A stretch of 64,000 nt of DNA from Sedimentitalea xiamensis. GTDB lineage: Bacteria > Pseudomonadota > Alphaproteobacteria > Rhodobacterales > Rhodobacteraceae. This document shows positions 16,260 to 23,953 of this stretch, piece after piece. Location: positions 1 through 64,000 of the forward strand of contig NZ_JASNJE010000020.1 of the NCBI RefSeq assembly GCF_030164465.1. The letters are read 5' to 3'. A program made the translations under genes and the position numbers. A model generated the notes under the pieces. That model made no database searches. It was not told where the DNA came from and saw nothing but the letters and a program-made list of their open reading frames with translations. Each line of letters begins with the position of its first letter. Positions within the stretch are counted from its first letter, which is position 1.

Positions 16260-17039
16260 ATGAGAAGACCTGCCTGGACGACCGGCGTCGCCATTTATCT
16301 GGGTTATGTCGCGCTGATCTTCACCGCCTGGGTCGTGATCGGGGTGGACTACCGGAAGCTCGTCGGCGCCGACGTCGTGTTCAAGAGTGTCGTTCTCCCG
16401 CTGACACTGGGCGCTCTCTTGCTGGTGCCCGCCGTCACCTGGCTCGGCTGGTGGCGGCCGGTCATGATCGAGGAGCGACGCGGCGGCCCCGCCTGGACGA
16501 TGTGGGCGATACTGGCGGTCATGGCGGCCATGATCGTGACCGGTCTCGCCTCGACCGACTGGTCGGCGCTGGCGGTGGGTCATGTCGCGCTGATCGCGCT
16601 CGCCGGCGTGCTGGTCGGCTTCAACGAAGAGGCGCTGACCCGCGGCATCCTGATCGTGGGTTTCCGCGGCTCGATCCGGTCCGAAGTATGGGTCTGCATC
16701 TGGTCCGCCGCCCTGTTCGGGCTCTTGCACCTGATCAACGCGTTTTTCGGACTCGGGCTGGTCGGCGGGCTGCTGCAGGTCGTGATGGCCGGATGCGCGG
16801 GTCTCGGCTTTTACGTCTTGCGTCGGGTCTCGGGCGGATTGCTTCTGCCGATGGCGATGCACGGGCTGTGGGATTTCGCGAGCTTCACCCATCAGGCCTC
16901 CGGCAGCGAGCCCGCCGCGATTTCCCCCGTGTTCCAGTTCGGCACCTACCTCGTTTCGATCATCGCCGTCATTCTTGTCCTGCGCCACCACGCGAAGCCC
17001 CAGGCGGGGACGGCCCGTCTTGAAGGCGAAACGCCCTGA
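16260..17039 (+). CDS. CPBP-family intramembrane metalloprotease
   Basis: 259 residues, about seven transmembrane helices. All CPBP motifs are intact: NEEALTRG (EExxxR, near residue 122), FGLLHLIN and HGLWDF. Second member of the tandem pair starting at 15458. The ATG at 16260 follows a GGGGAGGA ribosome-binding site. Substrate unknown. Confidence 0.85.
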   Translation: MRRPAWTTGVAIYLGYVALIFTAWVVIGVDYRKLVGADVVFKSVVLPLTLGALLLVPAVTWLGWWRPVMIEERRGGPAWTMWAILAVMAAMIVTGLASTDWSALAVGHVALIALAGVLVGFNEEALTRGILIVGFRGSIRSEVWVCIWSAALFGLLHLINAFFGLGLVGGLLQVVMAGCAGLGFYVLRRVSGGLLLPMAMHGLWDFASFTHQASGSEPAAISPVFQFGTYLVSIIAVILVLRHHAKPQAGTARLEGETP

Positions 17040-17329
17040 CCTACCCGCCCAGGTCTTGATGAGCGAACCATTGGCCGAGAAATGATCGCCCGAGATCGAC
17101 ATGGCCGACCGGCGAACCGCGCGCCGCATCCGGTCCGCGCAGGATTGTCCCCAGATGGCCCGCCGATTGTCGGTCTTTCTGCTCCCTGGGCGGATATCTC
17201 GGAGCCGCACTTGCGCGACAGAGCGGAAGACGGCCTGTTCATGGCCGTCGTTTTCTTCATGAACGCGACCGGTTGATCTTTTTTCGATCAGATGAAACTT
17301 TCGGCGGAACTTCATCTGGGGGCGCGGTC

Positions 17330-18481
17330 GTGCACATTCTGAAATCACTCGGCCCGGCGGTCGCCCATGTTTCCGGCGCGGAGGCCATGCGCGCGGGACT
17401 TGGCGCCCTGATCGGATTGGGACTGACCGGCCTGTTTGTGCTGTCGCCCGCCGTCGACCTGGACCTGGGCCTCTATCTCGTCGCGCCCTTCGGCGCCTCC
17501 TCGGTCCTGCTGTTCGCCGTTCCGAACAGCCCTCTGGCGCAGCCGTGGTCGGCGATTGTCGGCAATACCGTCGCGGCCGTCGTCGGGGTCGCGGTCTGCC
17601 TTGTCGTGGCGGATCCGGCCTTGCGTATCGCGCTGGCCGTCGGGCTTGCGGTCACGGCGACCATCCTGTGCCGCGCGATCCATCCGCCTGCCGGAGCCGT
17701 GGCGATGACCGCGGCCATGTCTCCGGACGCGATCGCGCATCTGGGGTTCTGGTTCGCCCTGGCGCCCATTGCCGCCGGAACAGTCCTCCTGGTCCTGCTG
17801 GCGACCGTCTATGCCCGCCTCACGGGGCGCCACTATCCGTTCCGGCAGTTCGACGACCCGAGCGCGCACGGGACGGGAGATCGCAACCCGACCGAGCGTC
17901 TCGGGCTTTCGGAAGAGGAACTGACCGGCATTCTCGAACGCTATCGCCAGTCTTTCAACCTCGGCGTCGAAGATCTGGCGCGATTGATCGGGGCGGCCGA
18001 ACTGCAGGCCGCAGCGCATTCCACCGGCCCGTTGGCCGCACGGGAAATCATGTCCCGCAATCTTGTGACCATCGGCCCACGGACGCCTCTGGGCGAGATC
18101 GCGGATCTGTTTCGGCAGCATCGGTTCACATCGCTGCCTGTCGTCGACGCAGATCAGTCGTTCCTGGGCGTGATCTTCCAGATGCACCTCATCGACCAGG
18201 CCCGCGCCGACGCCCTGCGCCTCGATCGCGGTTTTGGAGCCGCGTTCCGCCGCCTGCTGGATCGGGACCGGACAAGTCCGATGACCGCCGCCGACATCAT
18301 GAGCGTTGCCGGGCCTCGCGCCACCGGCAACACCCCCATCGGCGCCTTGCTGCCAATGATGGCCGACGGCGATACTGATGCTGTGCCGGTCCTCGAATAC
18401 GGCAAGATTGTCGGGATCGTCACGCGAACGGACCTCGTCGCGGCCCTGGCTCGGAGCGCTGCACGCGCCGGTTCTGCCTGA
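17330..18481 (+). CDS. HPP-family membrane protein with tandem CBS domains
   Basis: 383 residues from the GTG at 17330 (GGGGG upstream; the resulting N-terminus fits the family). Four or more membrane helices (residues about 20-165) carry the family signature IHPPAGA. Two CBS domains follow (about 220-275, starting AREIMSRNLVTIGP; and about 310-375, starting AADIMSV), which usually sense adenine nucleotides. Plant relatives move nitrite; the bacterial substrate is unproven. It stands alone and is followed by a clear terminator. Confidence 0.87.
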   Translation: MHILKSLGPAVAHVSGAEAMRAGLGALIGLGLTGLFVLSPAVDLDLGLYLVAPFGASSVLLFAVPNSPLAQPWSAIVGNTVAAVVGVAVCLVVADPALRIALAVGLAVTATILCRAIHPPAGAVAMTAAMSPDAIAHLGFWFALAPIAAGTVLLVLLATVYARLTGRHYPFRQFDDPSAHGTGDRNPTERLGLSEEELTGILERYRQSFNLGVEDLARLIGAAELQAAAHSTGPLAAREIMSRNLVTIGPRTPLGEIADLFRQHRFTSLPVVDADQSFLGVIFQMHLIDQARADALRLDRGFGAAFRRLLDRDRTSPMTAADIMSVAGPRATGNTPIGALLPMMADGDTDAVPVLEYGKIVGIVTRTDLVAALARSAARAGSA

Positions 18482-18482
18482 C

Positions 18483-18502
18483 CGCGCGGCTATCGCCGCG
18501 CG
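18483..18502 (+). terminator. hairpin terminator after the HPP-CBS gene
   Basis: Perfect 8-bp stem CGCGCGGC/GCCGCGCG with loop TATC starting just after the stop codon, followed by TTGTTG. Separates the HPP gene from the exb-tonB operon. Confidence 0.7.
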
Positions 18503-18506
18503 TTGT

Positions 18507-18521
18507 TGACAATTTTTGTCA
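18507..18521 (+). promoter_or_regulatory. iron box (TGA-N9-TCA) upstream of exbB
   Basis: TGACAATTTTTGTCA is a perfect inverted repeat fitting the TGA-N9-TCA consensus known as the Iron-Rhodo/RirA box of alphaproteobacteria. It overlaps a possible -35 (TTGACA at 18506-18511) and lies about 200 bp before exbB, implying repression when iron is plentiful. Confidence 0.7.
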
Positions 18522-18712
18522 GTTTAATTATCCCACGCAAAAGCCAGCACAGAGTCAGCCATACGCAACAGCCAGCTCGGGCAACACGGAACAAGGGCCC
18601 CGAGGAGCGCATGCGGATGAAATCACCAGAACCCCCGTCGGGAATTTCAACTCCTGTGGCGGCGCGTTCCGCCGTTCCCGGCCAGGCGGGCTCCGGCCCG
18701 GAGCGACATTGT

Positions 18713-19762
18713 ATGAGCCGTCCGATCACTTGTGCCCCGTATGGAGCCAAAGCAAGGCCGGACTACGCGCCGCTGCACCGCGCCGCGGGACTCCTGCTGA
18801 TCGGCCTGGCGCTTTGCACAAGCGCCATGGCGCAGGACGCGCCCGCCCCGACGCTGCCTGCACCGGACGTTGCGACCACGCCGGCCGCACCTGATTCCGG
18901 TGGCGGAACCAACCCGCCTGCCGAAGCTCCGCCCCTGGCCGGGACGACCGCCGCCGCCGGACCGGGCGCCGTCCCGGAAACCGAACCGTCGATGACCGAT
19001 CCCTATTTCCAAGCCCTGCGCAACCATGTGCCGGAAACGCTCCATGACGAAACCGAGATCATTCAGGCCGCCGCCGAATCCTCGGCCCGGTTCCTGCGCG
19101 ACGGCGGTCCCGCGATCTGGGCGATCGCGGCGCTTTCGTTGATCACCGCGACGATCATCCTGTGGAAAATCTGGCGGCTGGCACTGGCCGGGGCCTGGTC
19201 CAAGGGTCATGCCCGCAAGGCCGTTGCCGCCTATGAATCCGGACGGATCGGCGACGCCGAACGGATCGTGGACCGACGCCGCGGTGTGCGGTCGAAAGTT
19301 GTGCGCAGTGCCATCGCCGCCCGGAACGAGAAACCCGACGATCTGGCGCGCGAGGACACGGCGCGGGTCGCCAGGAATGAACTTGCGGATGCCGCCGAAG
19401 GATTGCGGGCGCTGGAGCTTATTTCGACCATCGCGCCGCTGCTGGGTTTGCTCGGCACGGTCATGGGCATGATCGCCGCGTTCCAGGCGCTTCAGCAAAG
19501 CGGGGCGCGGGCCGATCCGGCCCTGTTGGCTGGCGGTATCTGGGAGGCGCTGCTGACCACCGCAGCCGGAATGGCGGTGGCGATTCCGGCCTCGGCCGCG
19601 CTGAGCTGGTTCGAATCGGTGATCGACCGGATTCGCCGGGACAGCGAAGATGCAGTGACGCGGATCTTCGTCGCGCCGCTTCCCGCGCCTTATGGCCGGA
19701 ACGACGCGTTGCCGCCGGTTCCCGGTGAAACGGCGGCGGTTCTGGCTGCGGCGGCAGAGTAA
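18713..19762 (+). CDS. exbB: TonB-system proton channel ExbB (MotA/TolQ/ExbB family)
   Basis: 349 residues from the ATG at 18713 (GGAG 9 bases upstream; this start exposes a signal peptide ending AMA-QD). A Pro/Ala-rich periplasmic segment (about 35-90) precedes the first membrane helix (about 130-152); the MotA/TolQ/ExbB core with helices 2 and 3 lies at about 220-315 (APLLGLLGTVMGMI, TTAAGMAVAIPASAALSW). With ExbD it uses the proton gradient to drive TonB-dependent uptake across the outer membrane. The long N-terminal extension is common in alphaproteobacterial ExbB. First gene of exbB-exbD-exbD-tonB. Confidence 0.92.
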   Translation: MSRPITCAPYGAKARPDYAPLHRAAGLLLIGLALCTSAMAQDAPAPTLPAPDVATTPAAPDSGGGTNPPAEAPPLAGTTAAAGPGAVPETEPSMTDPYFQALRNHVPETLHDETEIIQAAAESSARFLRDGGPAIWAIAALSLITATIILWKIWRLALAGAWSKGHARKAVAAYESGRIGDAERIVDRRRGVRSKVVRSAIAARNEKPDDLAREDTARVARNELADAAEGLRALELISTIAPLLGLLGTVMGMIAAFQALQQSGARADPALLAGGIWEALLTTAAGMAVAIPASAALSWFESVIDRIRRDSEDAVTRIFVAPLPAPYGRNDALPPVPGETAAVLAAAAE

Positions 19763-19764
19763 CC

Positions 19765-20142
19765 GTGTTTTCGCCCGCCATGCCCCGCAGGCGCAGAAAA
19801 CCCAGCCTCACACCGATGATCGACGTGGTTTTCCTGCTGCTGGTGTTCTTCATGCTGGCTTCGCGGTTCGGGCTCGACCAGGTGCTGCCGCTGCCGATGG
19901 CCGGATCCGGCGGCGCCTATGACGGGCCGCCGCGCCTGATCGACATCGCGCCCGACGGACTGTTCGTGAACGGCGCCCCGACGGACGAAACCACCCTGAA
20001 TGCGACGGTCGGGGCATTGATGCAGGCGCCTTCGGACATGCTCATCCTGCGAGGCAGGGATGGCGCGGATCTTCAGCGTATCATCGCGATCGCCGACCGG
20101 TTGCGCGCGGCCGGCTTCACCTCGCTTGTGCTGGTGGAATAG
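19765..20142 (+). CDS. exbD: TonB-system component ExbD, first copy
   Basis: 125 residues; one membrane helix (about 18-38) then a periplasmic domain. It keeps the essential aspartate in TPMIDVVFLLL. Starts with GTG 2 bp after exbB; an in-frame ATG at 19780 is an alternative. Partner of ExbB; the second exbD copy follows after 4 bp. Confidence 0.9.
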   Translation: MFSPAMPRRRRKPSLTPMIDVVFLLLVFFMLASRFGLDQVLPLPMAGSGGAYDGPPRLIDIAPDGLFVNGAPTDETTLNATVGALMQAPSDMLILRGRDGADLQRIIAIADRLRAAGFTSLVLVE

Positions 20143-20146
20143 CCGG

Positions 20147-20530
20147 ATGGATCTCGAACCCGGCACAAAGCGGCCGTCGCAGGAAAGCATCGTTCCGATG
20201 ATCAACGTGGTGTTCCTGCTGCTGATCTTCTTTCTGATGACGTCGCAGATCGCACCCCCTGCCCCGGTCGAAGTGACCGCGCCGGCATCGGTCGACGGGG
20301 GCGATCCTGATGCCGAAACCCGGCTGTTTGTCGACGAAGGGGGCGTTCTGTATTTTCGAGACAGCCGCGGCAGCGCGGCCCTGGATCTGCTCCGGGCAGA
20401 ACCTCCCGCATTCGGCAAGGTTCTGCTGACCGCGGACAAGGCTGTCGAGGCCGCGAAACTGGCGGCCCTGCTGCGCCAACTGGCCGCCGTGGGCGTTTCG
20501 GATGTCGAACTCGCGGTCAGCCTGGAATGA
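20147..20530 (+). CDS. ExbD-like protein, second copy, with Asp-to-Asn change
   Basis: 127 residues, one membrane helix and a periplasmic domain like the first ExbD. The helix reads VPMINVVFLLLIFFLM: the proton-path aspartate is asparagine. It therefore may not carry protons itself and could tune or assemble the complex. Tandem ExbD1/ExbD2 arrangements are known from Xanthomonas. The ATG at 20147 was chosen over a longer frame whose N-terminus is only the shadow of exbD1. Overlaps tonB by 4 bp. Confidence 0.87.
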   Translation: MDLEPGTKRPSQESIVPMINVVFLLLIFFLMTSQIAPPAPVEVTAPASVDGGDPDAETRLFVDEGGVLYFRDSRGSAALDLLRAEPPAFGKVLLTADKAVEAAKLAALLRQLAAVGVSDVELAVSLE

Positions 20531-21357
20531 GAAAGCCAGTCGAAATCCTGCTGTTCGGAACGTTGGCGATCTGCCTGCACATCCTGCTGATGGCGGAGGG
20601 GCCGGATCGCGGCGCAGAGGCCGGCGGCGTCGGCGGCGCGGCGCTGGTTACTCTGGCCGGGGCGACGCCACAGATAGAAACCATGGTTGCCTCCTGGGTC
20701 CGCCCGCCCGCTGCCGCGCAGCAGATCGTGACCGAACAGCCGGAAATGCAGAATCCGAACGAAAGATCGCCAGTGACTTCGGTGCGGATCGAAGACGCGC
20801 CCAAAGCGTCGATCAAACTGGCGGCGATGCAACCGCCCGAGACCGAAACGCCGCGGCCGCCGGAGTTGTCGACCGCACCACCACCGTCACCGGCGGCCGA
20901 AGCGAAGCCTTCGGCGCAACCCGTCCCGAACCTCAGGCCCAGGGCGAAACCCGCCAAAAGACAACAGGAGGCATCCGCCGGGACCGCGCCGCAGAAATCC
21001 GCCGGATCCGGAGGGTCGGCCAACGCCGGCAACCGGGGATCGGCAGATACATCGATCCTGTCCGGGGGCCAGGAGGCCAGGCTGATCGCGGTCTGGGGGT
21101 CGCGGATCCGGTCCCATATCGAGCGCAAGAAGCGCTATCCGGCGGGGACGCGCGCCAAAGGGGACGTCACCCTGAAAATGAGCGTGGACCGCACCGGCCG
21201 TTTGCAGGCGGTTTCTGTGCGCCGGTCTTCGGGTGACGCGAAACTGGATGCGGCGGCGGTTGCCGCTGTCCAGCGGGCCGGACGCTTTCCATCCGCGCCA
21301 AAAGAGCTGCCCGGCTCGGTTTTCAGCTTTTCCCTGGCAATCAATTTCGACAGTTGA
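20527..21357 (+). CDS. tonB: TonB-family energy-transducing protein
   Basis: 276 residues: short cytoplasmic start, one membrane helix (about 8-22), a long Pro/Ala/Glu-rich periplasm-spanning region (about 85-165) and a C-terminal TonB domain (about 185-276: DVTLKMSVDRTGRLQAVSV and a final Phe-rich strand). It couples ExbBD to outer-membrane receptors. No TonB-dependent receptor lies next to it. Confidence 0.9.
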   Translation: MRKPVEILLFGTLAICLHILLMAEGPDRGAEAGGVGGAALVTLAGATPQIETMVASWVRPPAAAQQIVTEQPEMQNPNERSPVTSVRIEDAPKASIKLAAMQPPETETPRPPELSTAPPPSPAAEAKPSAQPVPNLRPRAKPAKRQQEASAGTAPQKSAGSGGSANAGNRGSADTSILSGGQEARLIAVWGSRIRSHIERKKRYPAGTRAKGDVTLKMSVDRTGRLQAVSVRRSSGDAKLDAAAVAAVQRAGRFPSAPKELPGSVFSFSLAINFDS

Positions 21358-21414
21358 CGGCGCCGCGGCCACCCGTAGCGTCAGGTGCCGGTCGCCGCCG
21401 ATACCGATGCCATA

Positions 21415-22317
21415 TCAAACGAAGAACCGTTTGCTGTTGCGGGCGATGTGCTCGACGAAAAGGCGCACCTTCGGGTCCTGAAGCTTCTTGTGCGGGTAGA
21501 GGCAGCCGAAAATCGTCGGCATCGGCGGCGTGTCGGGCAAAACTTCGACCAGACGGCCCTTTTCCAGATGCTCGCGGACATCAAAGCGCGGCTTGTTGAC
21601 GATCCCTGCGCCCGCGAGCGCCCAGTCGGTCAGGACATCGCCATCGTCCGCGTCGAACTTGCCGCGGACTTCAAGCCTGCGCGGACCCATGTCGGTGCGC
21701 AGGGTCCAGAAATATTCCGGCGATCGGGGATAGCGCAGCAAAAGACAGTTGTGCCCGTCATTCATCAGGTCATCGGGCATCTCGGGCACGCCGAACTGCG
21801 ACAGATAACCCGGCGCGGCGCAGAGCACGCGGTCGCAATCCGCGAATTTGCGCAGCTTCATCGTGGAATCGCCGGGGGCGCCGACGAAAAACGCGATGTC
21901 GAGCCCGTCGGCCAGGATATCGACCTTCCGGTCCGACAGCCGCATCCGAATCTCGGTTTCAGGATACCGGTCAGAAAAACCCGGCACCAGCGGCGCGACG
22001 ATCCTGCGCCCGACCCCGAGCGGCGCGGTGATGCGAATCGCGCCTCTCGGCGTTTCGGAAAAGCTCGCCACGCGCGCCTCGGCATGGTCGAGCGCCAGCA
22101 GAACCGCCCTCGCCTCCTCGTAGAAAACCGTGCCCGCCTCGGTCGGCGTCATCGACCGCGTGGTCCGGTTGAACAGCCGCACGCCCAGATGTTTCTCCAG
22201 CTCTTTCAGCCGCTTGCTGGCCACCGCCGGGGTCAGCCGCAGGTCGCGCCCGCCCGAGGTAATGCTGCCCAGCTCCATCACCCTGACAAACACCCGCAGG
22301 CTCTCGATATAGGACAT
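21415..22317 (-). CDS. LysR-family transcriptional regulator
   Basis: 300 residues: N-terminal helix-turn-helix (VRVMELGSITSGGRDLRLTP, residues about 10-29) and a type-2 periplasmic-binding-like effector domain. Divergent from xdhABC with a near-ideal LysR operator in the shared gap, so it most likely regulates the purine-degradation operon. Converges on tonB. Confidence 0.92.
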   Translation of the reverse strand: MSYIESLRVFVRVMELGSITSGGRDLRLTPAVASKRLKELEKHLGVRLFNRTTRSMTPTEAGTVFYEEARAVLLALDHAEARVASFSETPRGAIRITAPLGVGRRIVAPLVPGFSDRYPETEIRMRLSDRKVDILADGLDIAFFVGAPGDSTMKLRKFADCDRVLCAAPGYLSQFGVPEMPDDLMNDGHNCLLLRYPRSPEYFWTLRTDMGPRRLEVRGKFDADDGDVLTDWALAGAGIVNKPRFDVREHLEKGRLVEVLPDTPPMPTIFGCLYPHKKLQDPKVRLFVEHIARNSKRFFV

Positions 22318-22360
22318 GCCCCCTCCCGTCGCGGAGAAGTCTGCGCCACCCCGCGCCCTT

Positions 22361-22379
22361 TTTCAACATTCTGTTGAAA
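22361..22379. promoter_or_regulatory. palindromic LysR operator upstream of xdhA
   Basis: TTTCAACA-TTC-TGTTGAAA, an 8-bp perfect inverted repeat with a 3-bp spacer containing the T-N11-A core, centred about 50 bp before the LysR start and 100 bp before xdhA. Confidence 0.65.
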
Positions 22380-22472
22380 GTATTTGCCGTTTACAGCAAT
22401 TAACAGACTCTATAACCGGGTCTATCCTCTTCCCCATCGCTGGCTCATGCGCCGGAGGAGGGGGAGACCATC

Positions 22473-23936
22473 ATGACGCACCGCACCGACATCCGCTTTG
22501 TTCTCAACGGCAGGGACATCTCAGTTCCCGATGTCGCGGCGGACCGGACCTTGCTCGACTTCCTGCGGCTCGACCGCCGCCTGACCGGCACCAAGGAAGG
22601 CTGCGCCGAGGGCGATTGCGGCGCCTGCACCGTGCTGGTCGGACGCCTCACCGGCACCGGGCTGCGCTACGAGCCGGTCAATGCCTGCATCCGATTCCTC
22701 GCATCCGTCGACGGCTGCCACGTGGTCACGGTCGAACACCTGTCCGGACCCGATGGCCGTCTGCACCCGGTGCAGCAGGCGATGGTCGAACATCACGGCA
22801 GCCAGTGCGGTTTCTGCACGCCGGGCTTCGTCATGTCGCTCTACGCGCTCTGGATGCAGGTCCCGGAACCCACCGTCACGCAGGTCGAAACCGCGCTGCA
22901 GGGCAATCTCTGCCGCTGCACCGGCTATGAACCGATCGTCCGCGCCGCCGTCGCGGTCAGCCGCTATGGCACCCCCGCTTCCGATCACCTGAATGCCGAA
23001 CGCGACGCGATGACCGCGCGCCTGACCGCGCTCAAAGACGGCAAGCGCGTCGTCACCGGCCCCGAGGACAACCGCGCCATCCTGCCCGCCAGCGCCGACG
23101 ATCTCGCGGATTGTCTGCTGGCCTACCCCGAGGCCACCATCGTCGCCGGGGCCACCGATGTCGGCCTCTGGGTCACCAAGTTCCTGCGCAGGATCGGCCC
23201 CGCGATTTTCACCGGCCATCTCGACGAGCTGAAGACCGTCACGCAACAGGGCGCATCCCTGCTGATCGGCGCCGGGGCCAGCTACAGCGATTGCCAGGAC
23301 ATCCTGTCCGAACACCTGCCGCATCTCGCCCCCTACTGGGATCGCATCGCCGGCTGGCAGGTGCGCAACATGGGCACGGTCGGCGGCAATATCGCCAACG
23401 GCTCGCCCATCGGCGACACCCCCCCGGTGCTGATCGCCCTGGGTGCCGAGATCACCCTGCGCCGCGGCGCCGAACGCCGCGCTCTTCCGTTGCAGGACTT
23501 CTTCATCGACTACGGCAAGCAGGACCGCGCCCCCGGCGAATTCGTCGAGAGCATCCGCGTGCCCCTGCCCGGCGCGGACGACCTGAACGCCGCCTACAAG
23601 ATCTCCAAGCGCCGCGACGAAGACATCTCTTCCGTGGCCGCGGGCATCCGCATGACGGTGCGTGACGGTCGCATCAGCGGCGCGCGCATTGCCTTCGGCG
23701 GCATGGCCGCCACGCCGAAACGCGCCACTGCCGCCGAAACGGCGCTGAACGGCCAGCCCTGGGCGCGCGGCAGTTTCGAGGCGGCGGCGCGGGCGCTGGC
23801 GGGCGATTTCACCCCGCTGACCGACTGGCGCGCGTCCGCCGATTACCGGATGCGCGCCGCCCGGAACCTGCTGCGCCGCTTCTATCTCGAACATGACGCA
23901 GAGACCGACGCCCAAGTTCAACTGGCCATCGCTTGA
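22473..23936 (+). CDS. xdhA: xanthine dehydrogenase small subunit (FeS/FAD)
   Basis: 487 residues. Two [2Fe-2S] clusters are visible: CAEGDCGACTVLV (residues about 44-56) with a further Cys, then CGFCTPGF (about 112) and CRCTGYEP (about 149). A FAD-binding domain (about 185-360) and the CO-dehydrogenase flavoprotein C-terminal domain follow. It passes electrons from the molybdenum site to NAD+. ATG after GGAGGAGGGGGAG. First gene of xdhABC. Confidence 0.95.
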   Translation: MTHRTDIRFVLNGRDISVPDVAADRTLLDFLRLDRRLTGTKEGCAEGDCGACTVLVGRLTGTGLRYEPVNACIRFLASVDGCHVVTVEHLSGPDGRLHPVQQAMVEHHGSQCGFCTPGFVMSLYALWMQVPEPTVTQVETALQGNLCRCTGYEPIVRAAVAVSRYGTPASDHLNAERDAMTARLTALKDGKRVVTGPEDNRAILPASADDLADCLLAYPEATIVAGATDVGLWVTKFLRRIGPAIFTGHLDELKTVTQQGASLLIGAGASYSDCQDILSEHLPHLAPYWDRIAGWQVRNMGTVGGNIANGSPIGDTPPVLIALGAEITLRRGAERRALPLQDFFIDYGKQDRAPGEFVESIRVPLPGADDLNAAYKISKRRDEDISSVAAGIRMTVRDGRISGARIAFGGMAATPKRATAAETALNGQPWARGSFEAAARALAGDFTPLTDWRASADYRMRAARNLLRRFYLEHDAETDAQVQLAIA

Positions 23937-23953
23937 CACAAGGAGACGATCCC

